A stretch of 7,916 nt of DNA from Bacteroidales bacterium (GTDB lineage Bacteria; Bacteroidota; Bacteroidia; Bacteroidales; Bacteroidaceae): contig WFMB01000129.1 in NCBI GenBank assembly GCA_009177185.1, positions 7,363-15,278 on the forward strand. Direction: 5' to 3'. Below, piece after piece: positions 1-6,805 of the stretch. The notes beneath the pieces are model-generated. The model searched no databases, was not told where the DNA came from, and was given only the letters and a program-made list of their open reading frames with translations. Every line of letters begins with the position of its first letter. Position 1 is the stretch's first letter. A program made the translations under genes and the position numbers.

Positions 1-778
1 AATCCATCAGGTCACCCAAGTCCATGAAGGCAATTTCAGGCTCAATCATCCAGAACTCTGCCAAGTGGCGAGGAGTGTTGGAGTTCTCGGCACGGAAAGT
101 AGGACCAAAGGTATAGATAGCACCGAGAGCCGTAGCACCAAGCTCGCCTTCAAGCTGACCAGAGACGGTGAGGGAGGTCTGCTTACCGAAGAAGTCATCG
201 TCGTAAATGATAGAGCCATTCTCATCCTTCTTCAAGTCGTAGAGGTTCTTGGTGGTCACCTGGAACATCTGACCTGCACCCTCACAGTCAGAGGCTGTGA
301 TGATGGGGGTGTGGAAGTAGAAGTAGCCATGCTGGTGGAAGTAGGTGTGGATTGCCATTGCCATGTTATGACGGATGCGCATCACAGCACCGAACGTATT
401 GGTACGCAGACGCATGTGGGCATGCTGACGCATATACTCGAACGACTGCCCTTTCTTCTGCATGGGATAGTCAGCAGGGCATTCGCCAAACACCTTAATA
501 TCTGTGGCTTGCACTTCAACTGCCTGACCAGAGCCGATGGACTCTACCATCGTGCCAGTCACGGAAAGGCAAGCACCTGTCGTAATCAGCTTCATCATCT
601 CAGGGTCGAACTTCTCCACATCAGCCACGACCTGTACATTTTTGATAGTGGAACCGTCGTTGAGAGCGATGAAGTTGACGGCTTTGCTGCCACGCTTCGT
701 GCGCACCCATCCCATGACTGTGACCTCGGCACCAAAATCGGTGCGCTGAAGGAGGTCTATGATTTTTGTACGTTTCAT
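1..778 (-). CDS. asnS: Asparaginyl-tRNA synthetase (AsnRS), N-terminal part, cut by left edge
   Basis: Cytoplasmic class IIb synthetase that charges tRNA(Asn) with asparagine using ATP. The frame is open from an ATG at 778-776 to the window edge, giving 259 residues of a family usually about 465 long. Residues 1 to about 110 form the OB-fold anticodon-binding domain, beginning [11 protein letters not shown] and containing [14 protein letters not shown]. The class II catalytic domain follows, with the stretch [10 protein letters not shown] and then motif 2 at about residues 226-246, where [11 protein letters not shown] precedes [10 protein letters not shown]. The motif-2 arginine is R229. The [11 protein letters not shown] form is typical of AsnRS rather than AspRS. 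Motif 3 lies outside the window. The start lies 33 nt after the stop of the pseudouridine synthase gene on the same strand, with no promoter or terminator between them, so co-transcription is inferred. No strong ribosome binding site is visible, as is usual in this phylum. Confidence 0.95.
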   Translation of the reverse strand, partial: MKRTKIIDLLQRTDFGAEVTVMGWVRTKRGSKAVNFIALNDGSTIKNVQVVADVEKFDPEMMKLITTGACLSVTGTMVESIGSGQAVEVQATDIKVFGECPADYPMQKKGQSFEYMRQHAHMRLRTNTFGAVMRIRHNMAMAIHTYFHQHGYFYFHTPIITASDCEGAGQMFQVTTKNLYDLKKDENGSIIYDDDFFGKQTSLTVSGQLEGELGATALGAIYTFGPTFRAENSNTPRHLAEFWMIEPEIAFMDLGDLMD

Positions 779-811
779 ATTGTTCTGTAGTTCGTTTACT
801 TCTCAACCCTC

Positions 812-2230
812 TTATTCATAATGTCCTGTGTGCAACATAGCAACCTCCTGCTCGGTGAGGAAACGCCAATCGCCGCGCTTGACACCCTTCTTGGTGAGAC
901 CTGCAAACATCACACGGTCGAGCTTGCATACCTTGTAGCCAAGGCTCTCGAAGATGCGACGCACAATGCGATTCTTACCTGAGTGAATCTCAATGCCCAC
1001 CTGCTTGCGGTCGGTGTCAGAAGCATAGCTGATAGCATCAGCCTTGATGTCGCCATCCTCAAGAGTAACGCCCTCCGCAATCTGCTTCATATCGGCAGCC
1101 GTGAGGTTCTTATCGAGGAAAACATGATAGATTTTCTTCTTCAGGAACTTAGGATGTGTGAGCTTTGAAGCGAGGTCACCATCATTGGTGAAGAGAAGCA
1201 CACCTGTGGTGTTGCGGTCAAGACGACCGACAGGATAGATACGTTCGCGGCAGCAGTTCTTCACGAGGTCCATCACGGTCTTGCGCTGCTGTGGGTCATC
1301 CGATGTAGTCACATAATCCTTTGGCTTGTTAAGAATGACATACACTTTCTTCTCAATGCTGACCAACTGGTCGTGGAAGTGTACCTGATCGGTACGCTGT
1401 ACCTTAGTACCCAACTCTGTCACTACCTGTCCGTTGACAGAAACGACACCTGCCTGAATGAACTGGTCGGCCTCACGACGTGAGCAGACACCGGCATTGG
1501 CAAGGAACTTGTTCAAACGGATAGGTGCATTAGGATCTTCCAAATACTCCTTATACTCAATCTGCTTCTTCAAGCTATATTTAGCATTGGGGTTGTAGTC
1601 AGCTGTACGCGGACGATAGCCACCCTGACGAGGCTGGTAACCACCTTGATTGTTGTAGCCACCACGCTGCTGATAGCCGCCCTGACGTGGTTGATAGCCA
1701 CCATGGTTATTGTAGCCGCCACGTTGCTGATAACCACCACGCGATTGGTAACCACCTTGACGTGGCTGATAGCCACCCTCTTGTTCACCATTCTGTTGCT
1801 GGTAGCCACGATAATTATAACCACTACGTTGCTGATAACCACCACGATTGTTGTTATAGCCGCCTTGACGAGACTGATAGCCACCACGCTGCTGGTATCC
1901 GCCATTATTGTATGGACGAGGCTGGTAAGTGTGCTGACGGGGCTGATAACCACGTGCTTGCCCACCATCGGGATTCCCCTCCGAAGAAGAGCCACCAAAA
2001 CCCGAGGGACGAAAACCGCGCTCGTTCTGCACACCATTTGAACTGTAAGCAGCACGGTCGTTACGATTGAAACGAGGACGCTGCGGACGGTCGCCACGAT
2101 TAAATGACGGGCGCCCCGCATAATTGTTTTCACGGTTGTAAGATGGACGGAAGCCCTCACGGTCACCGCCATGTTCAAATCTTTCTTCTGCTGCAGGTGA
2201 ATTGCCCTGCCATTCTTCAAATTCAGACAT
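812..2230 (-). CDS. rluB: RluB/RsuA-family rRNA pseudouridine synthase with long Gly/Gln/Tyr/Arg-rich N-terminal extension
   Basis: Predicted to isomerise a uridine in 23S rRNA (the RluB site is near the peptidyl transferase centre), acting in the cytoplasm during ribosome assembly. The protein has 472 residues. The enzyme part, about residues 236-472, has an S4 RNA-binding domain (IRLNKFLANAGVCSRREAD, about 237-280) and a catalytic domain. That domain carries the family signature GRLDRNTTG with probable catalytic Asp338, followed by LLFTNDGDLASKLTHP. The motif KNRIVRRIFESLGY at about 419-432 is also typical. Bacterial RluB proteins are often about 240-290 residues long; the excess here is residues 1-220, a disordered, basic tract built from GGYQPRQ, GGYQQR and GGYNN units. 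Similar tails are known in Bacteroidetes homologues and may bind RNA. The gene lies between purB (104 nt upstream) and asnS. RluB rather than RsuA or RluE is inferred from similarity alone. Confidence 0.9.
   Translation of the reverse strand: MSEFEEWQGNSPAAEERFEHGGDREGFRPSYNRENNYAGRPSFNRGDRPQRPRFNRNDRAAYSSNGVQNERGFRPSGFGGSSSEGNPDGGQARGYQPRQHTYQPRPYNNGGYQQRGGYQSRQGGYNNNRGGYQQRSGYNYRGYQQQNGEQEGGYQPRQGGYQSRGGYQQRGGYNNHGGYQPRQGGYQQRGGYNNQGGYQPRQGGYRPRTADYNPNAKYSLKKQIEYKEYLEDPNAPIRLNKFLANAGVCSRREADQFIQAGVVSVNGQVVTELGTKVQRTDQVHFHDQLVSIEKKVYVILNKPKDYVTTSDDPQQRKTVMDLVKNCCRERIYPVGRLDRNTTGVLLFTNDGDLASKLTHPKFLKKKIYHVFLDKNLTAADMKQIAEGVTLEDGDIKADAISYASDTDRKQVGIEIHSGKNRIVRRIFESLGYKVCKLDRVMFAGLTKKGVKRGDWRFLTEQEVAMLHTGHYE
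1607..1960 (-). repeat. Degenerate coding tandem repeat (GGYQPRQ/GGYQQR/GGYNN units) in the pseudouridine synthase gene
   Basis: This stretch encodes residues 91-208 of the pseudouridine synthase. The clearest part is residues 152-206 (about 1613-1777). There the block GGYQPRQ starts at residues 152, 177 and 196, giving one 19-residue (57-bp) spacing and one of 25 residues, which has an extra GGYQSR unit. The repeats are imperfect at DNA level, with mixed synonymous codons. The tract also opens long spurious frames on the other strand and in the -1 frame. Repeats of this kind can change length by slippage or recombination. Confidence 0.85.
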
Positions 2231-2334
2231 AATTGTTTCTTGCTAATTTTTAATGATACAATCCTAAGAATATGTTTGTATTGTTTTCCTTTTTCTCTCT
2301 AATACAACTTGTACAATCGGTAAGCCTTGCCAAA

Positions 2335-3681
2335 CTACATCCCAGTGTAGCTGTGAGGAGTAATGGCACGAAGTTCCTCCTTCACACGTTCTGCCACATT
2401 CAGGTCATCAATGAAGTTACTGATGCTCTCTGCTGTGATTGTCGCATTCGTGCGAGTGAGCGCCTTCAACGCTTCGTATGGATGAGGATATGCCTCACGA
2501 CGAAGAATGGTTTGGATACCTTCCGCGCATACTGCCCAACAGTTGTCAAGGTCACGGTTGATAGCATCTTGGTTCAACAGGAGCTTGCGCAGTCCCTTCA
2601 AGGTTGACTGGATGGAAATGACCATGTGCCCCATTGGCACACCTACATTACGGAGCACCGTCGAATCAGTCAAGTCACGTTGCAAACGGCTGACGGGCAG
2701 CTTCTGACTGAGGAAAGCAAGGACTGCGTTAGCCATACCAAGGTTACCTTCCGAGTTCTCAAAGTCAATCGGATTCACCTTATGAGGCATTGCCGAAGAC
2801 CCCACCTCACCAGCCTTAATCTTCTGCTTGAAGTACTCCATCGATACATACATCCAGAAGTCACGGTCAAGGTCAATAATGATGGTGTTGATACGCTTCA
2901 TCGCATCAAAGATAGCACCCAAATTGTCATAGTTACTGATTTGAGTGGTCCACTGTTCACGCTCCAAGCCCAGTTTCTCACTTACAAACTTATTACCAAA
3001 CTCCTTCCAAGCATATGCAGGATATGCAACATGGTGAGCGTTGTAGTTACCTGTCGCTCCGCCAAACTTAGCCGTAATCTTACATGCCTTCAACTGCGCC
3101 AGTTGTTCAGTAAGACGATACACATACACCATCACCTCTTTGCCCAAACGAGTAGGCGAAGCTGGCTGTCCATGTGTTTTAGCCAACATCGACACATCCG
3201 CCCATTCCTCTGCATATACCTTCAACTGCTCAATCAACTCTTCCAACAAAGGATAATACACCTCATTAAGCGCATCCTTCACGCTAAGAGGAACAGATGT
3301 ATTGTTGATGTCTTGGCTCGTCAAGCCAAAGTGAATAAATTCCTTGTAATCTTCAAAATCACCAATTTTGTCGAGTTCTTCTTTAATGAAGTATTCCACA
3401 GCCTTCACATCGTGGTTGGTCACTTTCTCGATGTCCTTCACACGCTGTGCATCAGCCTCAGAGAAGTTGCGATAGATGTCACGCAAGCGTTCAAAGAGCG
3501 TTTTATCAAACCCTTCCAGCTGTGGAAGCGGTAGTTCGCAAAGTGTAATGAAATACTCGATTTCAACACGAACACGATACTTAATAAGTGCATATTCTGA
3601 AAAATACGAAGCCAAGTCCTGCGTCTTGCTTCTATAACGACCATCAATCGGCGACACAGCCGTAAGTGCATTCAGTTCCAT
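2335..3681 (-). CDS. purB: Adenylosuccinate lyase
   Basis: Catalyses two fumarate-releasing steps of purine synthesis: SAICAR to AICAR, and adenylosuccinate to AMP. It is a cytoplasmic homotetramer of the fumarase/aspartase superfamily. At 448 residues it is close to the E. coli-type PurB (456). The N-terminus NALTAVSPIDGRYRSKT is characteristic of that subtype. Further hallmarks are TNHDVKAVEYF (H90), HFGLTSQDINNT (117-128), KTHGQPASPT with probable general-acid H170, and the superfamily signature GSSAMPHKVNPIDFEN beginning at residue 294, with the catalytic loop serine at 295/296. No key residue is missing. The ATG at 3681-3679 is used because the conserved N-terminus starts there. A likely promoter lies about 110 bp upstream, leaving a long leader that contains a small hairpin. 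The gene probably heads a purB-rluB-asnS unit. Confidence 0.97.
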   Translation of the reverse strand: MELNALTAVSPIDGRYRSKTQDLASYFSEYALIKYRVRVEIEYFITLCELPLPQLEGFDKTLFERLRDIYRNFSEADAQRVKDIEKVTNHDVKAVEYFIKEELDKIGDFEDYKEFIHFGLTSQDINNTSVPLSVKDALNEVYYPLLEELIEQLKVYAEEWADVSMLAKTHGQPASPTRLGKEVMVYVYRLTEQLAQLKACKITAKFGGATGNYNAHHVAYPAYAWKEFGNKFVSEKLGLEREQWTTQISNYDNLGAIFDAMKRINTIIIDLDRDFWMYVSMEYFKQKIKAGEVGSSAMPHKVNPIDFENSEGNLGMANAVLAFLSQKLPVSRLQRDLTDSTVLRNVGVPMGHMVISIQSTLKGLRKLLLNQDAINRDLDNCWAVCAEGIQTILRREAYPHPYEALKALTRTNATITAESISNFIDDLNVAERVKEELRAITPHSYTGM

Positions 3682-3723
3682 ATTCTATTTTGCTTTTACT
3701 TGTCTCTAATTCTTATCTGTCAT

Positions 3724-3738
3724 GCGTCACCGAGACGC
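3724..3738 (-). promoter_or_regulatory. Small hairpin in the purB leader
   Basis: A 5-bp GC-rich inverted repeat, GCGTC and GACGC, surrounds a 5-nt loop 43 nt upstream of the purB ATG. If the promoter at 3797-3804 is used, it is transcribed as part of the leader. No T-run follows in the minus direction, so it does not look like a terminator. It matches no riboswitch I recognise. Confidence 0.35.
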
Positions 3739-3779
3739 TATTCTTCCCTTTCCTGCTCAACCCTCTAAAAGAGTCTCAA

Positions 3780-3819
3780 CTAACTTTTTGAGGGTACAAA
3801 GTTAGGAGTTTTCCCTAAC
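3780..3819. repeat. Overlapping inverted repeats at the purB promoter
   Basis: Two inverted repeats share a half-site. The first has 8-bp arms, CTAACTTT at 3780-3787 and AAAGTTAG at 3798-3805, with a 10-nt spacer. The second has 6-bp arms, GTTAGG at 3801-3806 and CCTAAC at 3814-3819, with a 7-nt spacer. The shared arm contains the -7 element of the predicted purB promoter. They could be protein-binding sites, or mutually exclusive RNA hairpins in transcripts reading through from the upstream gene. Only the base pairing is directly visible. Confidence 0.55.
3797..3804 (-). promoter_or_regulatory. Predicted purB promoter, -7 element TAACTTTG
   Basis: Read on the minus strand the octamer is TAACTTTG, an exact fit to the Bacteroidetes -7 consensus TAnnTTTG. 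Position and direction suit purB, with a leader of about 105-110 nt. No convincing TTTG -33 element is seen 19-21 bp further upstream, so the promoter may be weak or activator-dependent. The element lies inside overlapping inverted repeats. Confidence 0.5.
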
Positions 3820-3873
3820 ACATTATTGATATAGGAGGAGGAATTTACGTTTTCCACCTACATTTTCACTTTT

Positions 3874-4275
3874 TTAACCCTTCTCCACCCTCGGAATACG
3901 AAATGCAGTGTACACCTCCACCAGAACGAAAAAGACGAAGGGCATCAGCCACGAAGAACTTCCCACCCACAATCCAGCGTAAAATCCCGCAGGCATCAAC
4001 ATCATGGCTGAGGCCAACGCCAAAGCAATAGTACCAAACACCCGTTGGTGATACAACCTGCGGAGCGTCAAGTTGCGTGGGTCATAAGTGGGATAATCCA
4101 AGTAGAAGGGCCGAGGCAAGAAACGCCCCATAGCCAATAGCACGGTTGCCGCTACCATCACAATACCAGCCACCATACGGACAGATGGCATAGGCATCAC
4201 CCACACACATGCTGCCACCACGACTAAAGCAAGCCCCGTCACTTCCACATATCCTAAAAGTTTCTTTTTCTCCAT
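3874..4275 (-). CDS. Small four-helix inner-membrane protein of unknown function
   Basis: A 133-residue protein that I do not recognise. Four hydrophobic segments are visible at about residues 8-27, 31-49, 79-97 and 105-124. The N-terminus MEKKKLL and the loop between segments 2 and 3 (about 50-78, with RFLPRPFYLDYPTYDPRN and several arginines) are positively charged, so both termini and this loop are probably cytoplasmic. No catalytic motif is evident. The ATG at 4275 is preceded by AGGGA with a 6-nt spacer, a good ribosome binding site for this phylum. It starts 52 nt after the stop of the FtsB-like gene on the same strand with no visible promoter between, so the two are probably co-transcribed. 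A link to division or the cell envelope is inferred only from that neighbour. No clear terminator follows its stop. Confidence 0.8.
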   Translation of the reverse strand: MEKKKLLGYVEVTGLALVVVAACVWVMPMPSVRMVAGIVMVAATVLLAMGRFLPRPFYLDYPTYDPRNLTLRRLYHQRVFGTIALALASAMMLMPAGFYAGLWVGSSSWLMPFVFFVLVEVYTAFRIPRVEKG

Positions 4276-4327
4276 AATCTTTCCCTAATCGTCGTTTTCT
4301 CTCCGCATTAGCTAAAGATCAGCAATG

Positions 4328-4627
4328 TCACTCTTCATCGTCTTCCACAATGAATATATCCTCATTGTCTGTCTTCATATAGTAACGGCTACGCGCCACC
4401 TCCTTCACAGCCTCATGGTCGTGCTTCAAAGCATTCAGGACCTTTTTATCTTCTTCAAATTTGCGATTGTATGTTTCGATTTCCTCGCGCAAACGAGAAA
4501 TCTCCTGACGCTGCCCGACACGTCTCCACAAGCTGCTCTCCCCCACAAAACCAACAGCCACGACAAAAACAGCCAATGCAATAACATATTTCAGCTTAAA
4601 AAACCATTGTCTAATACTTTTACGCAT
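4328..4627 (-). CDS. Septum formation initiator, FtsB/DivIC family
   Basis: Bitopic inner-membrane division protein. FtsB/DivIC works with FtsL and FtsQ/DivIB in the divisome to trigger septal peptidoglycan synthesis by FtsW and FtsI. From the ATG at 4627 it has 99 residues, a normal family length. It shows a short basic cytoplasmic start (MRKSIRQWFFKLKY), one membrane helix at about 13-29, and a charged periplasmic coiled coil at about 37-73 (REEIETYNRKFEEDKKVL). After that comes the conserved ARSRYYMKTDNEDIF segment at about 78-92, which corresponds to the family's ARE-R-x-M-x-x-x-E-x-x-F ending. The frame also extends to a GTG at 4642, adding five residues. I prefer the ATG because the basic segment starts there and the GTG has no properly spaced ribosome site. 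A good promoter lies about 60 bp upstream. Whether it is strictly FtsB or DivIC cannot be told from sequence. Confidence 0.88.
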   Translation of the reverse strand: MRKSIRQWFFKLKYVIALAVFVVAVGFVGESSLWRRVGQRQEISRLREEIETYNRKFEEDKKVLNALKHDHEAVKEVARSRYYMKTDNEDIFIVEDDEE

Positions 4628-4687
4628 AGTCTCAAAACCCACACTCTTTTCTTGTTACAACAATATCCATTTTTCATTATGAAGTGG

Positions 4688-4717
4688 CAAAGTTAGACTA
4701 AAATTCACTAAATCACA
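4688..4717 (-). promoter_or_regulatory. Predicted promoter of the ftsB-like gene and membrane-protein gene
   Basis: On the minus strand, TTG (4717-4715) is followed after 19 nt by TAACTTTG (4695-4688). This is a good match to the Bacteroidetes consensus, TTTG then about 19-21 nt then TAnnTTTG. The start would fall near 4680, giving a leader of about 50-55 nt. It is arranged back to back with the plus-strand promoter at 4738-4768. Confidence 0.6.
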
Positions 4718-4737
4718 ATCATATTTTTACTATTTTA

Positions 4738-4768
4738 TTGTAAAAGTCGCAAATGAGCCTTAATTTTG
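4738..4768 (+). promoter_or_regulatory. Predicted promoter of the DUF4923-like gene
   Basis: TTG (4738-4740) is followed after 20 nt by TAATTTTG (4761-4768), a close match to the Bacteroidetes promoter. The start would fall near 4775, downstream of the upstream in-frame ATG at 4753. This supports translation from 4813 with a leader of about 40 nt. Confidence 0.6.
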
Positions 4769-4812
4769 TAACAAATTTCATTCATTCTCAACAAATCACA
4801 CCAATCTCCAAC

Positions 4813-5457
4813 ATGAAAAAGAACATTTTCCGCTTGGCATTCGCCTTCATGATGGCAGTCATGCCCGTAGCGATGAACGCACAACTCACAAACATTCTCA
4901 AAAAAGCAAAAGAAACCGTCAGCAACTCCTCCCCCACCGCAGGAACCGTCGTGGATGTTGTCGGCAACATACTGGGCACAAAAAAAATAAGTACCAAAAG
5001 CTTGGAAGGCACATGGATATACACCCAACCATGTGTTGCTTTTGAAAGCGAGAATGCACTCAGCAATCTTGGTGGCAGCGTGGCTCAATCCAAGATTGAA
5101 GCCAAACTGAAACAAGGATTGGAAAAAGCTGGCATCAAAGCTGGACAAATGAGCATCACTTTCAAGGCAGACAACACGTTCTCTGCCACTGCAGGCCAGA
5201 AGACAGTGACAGGCACTTACAAAGTGGATGGTGCCGACCTGACACTCACGTTCAAGAAACCAGCCAAGTCTGTGAAAACCAATGCCAAGATTTCACTCAC
5301 CACCCTACAAATAGCCATGAAAGCAGACAAGATGCTTGATGTCGTCAGCACCATCGCCACCAAAGCCAGTGCCTATTCCAGCCAGATGGGTACAGTTTCC
5401 CAACTCCTCAGCCAATACAAAAGCATGTATCTTGGCTTGAAATTTGAAAAGAAATAA
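4813..5457 (+). CDS. Exported DUF4923-like (lipocalin-like) protein
   Basis: A 214-residue secreted protein of unknown function. The start at 4813 gives a clean Sec signal peptide (MKKNIFRLAFAFMMAVMPVAMNA, cut before Gln24). The longer frame from 4753 would place 20 polar residues before it and begins upstream of the predicted transcription start. Residues 24-60 are a polar, helical lead-in. From about residue 64, SLEGTWIYTQPCVAFES opens a domain that resembles the DUF4923 family of Bacteroidales. It alternates a helical insert (SKIEAKLKQGLEKAG) with beta-like strands (MSITFKADNTFSATAG, GTYKVDGADLTLTF), as in lipocalin-like folds. There is one cysteine in the mature part and no catalytic motif. 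It ends at the shared terminator at 5481-5519. Location is probably periplasmic, as there is no lipobox or sorting domain. The family assignment is from memory of its hallmarks, not from a search. Confidence 0.8.
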   Translation: MKKNIFRLAFAFMMAVMPVAMNAQLTNILKKAKETVSNSSPTAGTVVDVVGNILGTKKISTKSLEGTWIYTQPCVAFESENALSNLGGSVAQSKIEAKLKQGLEKAGIKAGQMSITFKADNTFSATAGQKTVTGTYKVDGADLTLTFKKPAKSVKTNAKISLTTLQIAMKADKMLDVVSTIATKASAYSSQMGTVSQLLSQYKSMYLGLKFEKK

Positions 5458-5480
5458 CTTCCATGGCTGATACAAAACAA

Positions 5481-5519
5481 AGAAAGGGGCGTGCATCGCA
5501 TCGATGCACGCCCCTTTCT
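5481..5519. terminator. Bidirectional intrinsic terminator between convergent genes
   Basis: Perfect inverted repeat with 18-bp arms, 5481-5498 and 5502-5519, around a 3-nt CAT loop. The arms contain a GGGGCGTGC/GCACGCCCC core and AGAAA/TTTCT ends. Both sides are T-rich in the outgoing direction: CCCCTTTCTCATTT on plus and CCCCTTTCTTTGTTTTG on minus. It starts 23 nt after the plus-strand stop, and its last base is the first plus-strand base of the DUF4861 stop codon, so one hairpin should serve both genes. Confidence 0.92.
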
Positions 5520-6778
5520 CATTTCACTTTCACGCTCACAGGATGGTTCGCTCCGCTTTTCCATTTCTCCAATGAAGCGAACCATTCCTCCGCGGTGTGA
5601 TAACCCTGCTCTTCTTTATCGGCACAGAAACTCACATAATAGCGAATCCGTTGCTGTTGGTCAGTTTTCAACACATAGAGGTAGTTCAAATCATCCTCCT
5701 GTGTGTCACAGACATACTCCTTGGGAACATACACCGCCAAGCCAACAGGTTCGGGTGCCCACAACAACTTCTTTCCCATGTCTGGATAGTCGCAACCCCA
5801 TGAGGCAGCCAAGCCGTCTTTCCCCACAAATCCCTGCGATTTATGACCTTTCCGTGTTATCTCGTCAGCAGTGACACCCACCTTCTGCACACCCGTACAG
5901 AAACGCTTCACCTTAATAAGCGCCGTACCCTGCGATGACTGGAGCGTCACATCCACCTGCATATCCCGATGACCTGCACAAAGTGAATAATACTGGCGTA
6001 TGTCGTAAGTACCTCCATCGTCAGCCTTTACACCAAGGTCATACACCTCCACCACTGTACGCAACGGTCCTGTAGTCACCACCCGTTGCCCTCTCACTGC
6101 CACATCGTTCCAGTTGGCAGGCATGCCCAACTGCCAGTCCTTCAGCGAGCCACAGCCGATAGCATTGCCAGCCCAAAGCACATCTACCCCATAGCCTTCA
6201 CTCAACTGCTCCGCTGATGTATAGAACTGCGTTTGTGGAAGTTCTATGCGACGATACTTCTTGCCGTAAAGGTCAATGTTCTGCCGATGGTCGAAGTAAA
6301 TGCGATAGCCCACCAGCTCCGACTCTATGGTAACACCATGCATATAGATATCGTTAAAGATGTTACTCTTCCCCGAAGCCTCCACCCGCAACACATCGGG
6401 ATGTTTGTCCTGCTTGTCACGTATCTGCAAAGCTGTATAAATCCTTGTAGCCATGTAAGGAGAGATAGCCTGTGGCAAGAGTGTCACCTCAAAAGTCTTG
6501 GTCTCCTTGCCCTTCATGTCAGTCAAAAAGAATACCTCGTCGGCCCGCAAATCCCCGTCCATATCGTCCAGCTGGCAAGCCACTTCCCTGCCACCACACG
6601 TCACCTGTACACCTTTCACCTCAAAGCCAACTTTCTTCGTGGCAGGCAACTTCACAACCACAGGCTCTTCCGCCTTGTCCTCCGCCCAGCTGTTTATAAC
6701 CGTCACTTGCAGAGTCTTCACTTGTGCCGATGCCACCACACAGCCCAGCAACATCCCAGCTAAAATACACTGTTTCAT
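5519..6778 (-). CDS. Exported DUF4861 family protein
   Basis: A 419-residue protein matching the DUF4861 family of Bacteroidetes. Members are often found near polysaccharide-degradation genes, but their activity is not, to my knowledge, established. The signal peptide is residues 1-18 (MKQCILAGMLLGCVVASA, cut before Gln19). LLGC at 10-13 resembles a lipobox, but the hydrophobic stretch before it is short, so signal peptidase I cleavage is preferred. Family-like segments are DDMDGDLRADEVFFL (71-85), YMHGVTIESELVGYRIYFDH (145-164), then NIDLYGK, and the C-terminal AEEWFASLEKW. The protein is beta-rich and full length. The ATG at 6778 is preceded by AAGGA with 6-nt spacing, a strong ribosome site here. 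A promoter and paired dyad sites lie just upstream. No glycosidase, SusC or SusD gene is in the window, so a carbohydrate role is inferred only from the family. Confidence 0.88.
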   Translation of the reverse strand: MKQCILAGMLLGCVVASAQVKTLQVTVINSWAEDKAEEPVVVKLPATKKVGFEVKGVQVTCGGREVACQLDDMDGDLRADEVFFLTDMKGKETKTFEVTLLPQAISPYMATRIYTALQIRDKQDKHPDVLRVEASGKSNIFNDIYMHGVTIESELVGYRIYFDHRQNIDLYGKKYRRIELPQTQFYTSAEQLSEGYGVDVLWAGNAIGCGSLKDWQLGMPANWNDVAVRGQRVVTTGPLRTVVEVYDLGVKADDGGTYDIRQYYSLCAGHRDMQVDVTLQSSQGTALIKVKRFCTGVQKVGVTADEITRKGHKSQGFVGKDGLAASWGCDYPDMGKKLLWAPEPVGLAVYVPKEYVCDTQEDDLNYLYVLKTDQQQRIRYYVSFCADKEEQGYHTAEEWFASLEKWKSGANHPVSVKVK

Positions 6779-6805
6779 ATTCTTTCCTTTTTCCGATTGA
6801 TGCTA

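Noticed and set aside
65..790. 241-codon plus-strand frame opposite asnS
   Set aside because: It lies entirely antisense to a clear AsnRS gene with family motifs; its own translation shows no domain or plausible start context.
1613..1777. Repeat tract considered as a CRISPR array
   Set aside because: The repeats are in-frame coding units with degenerate codons, no unique spacers and no cas genes nearby.
1570..2220. 216-codon minus-strand frame, and plus-strand frames at 1646-2041 and 1687-2070
   Set aside because: They are by-products of the repetitive Gly/Gln/Tyr/Arg codons of the pseudouridine synthase tail, giving monotonous Val/Ile/Thr or His/Asp strings.
2626..3534. 302-codon plus-strand frame opposite purB
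   Set aside because: It is antisense to a gene with all catalytic motifs intact, and has no promoter or recognisable domain.
3809..4288. Further TTTCCCTAA copies at 3809-3818 and 4280-4288, possibly the same motif as the repeat at 7143-7176
   Set aside because: Only 8-9 bases match, and on the minus strand the copy at 4280-4288 is simply the AGGGA ribosome site. Its position relative to promoters also differs.
5528..6778. DUF4861 gene as evidence for a polysaccharide utilisation locus
   Set aside because: No SusC/SusD pair, glycosidase, lyase or hybrid sensor is visible in the window, so a locus cannot be claimed.
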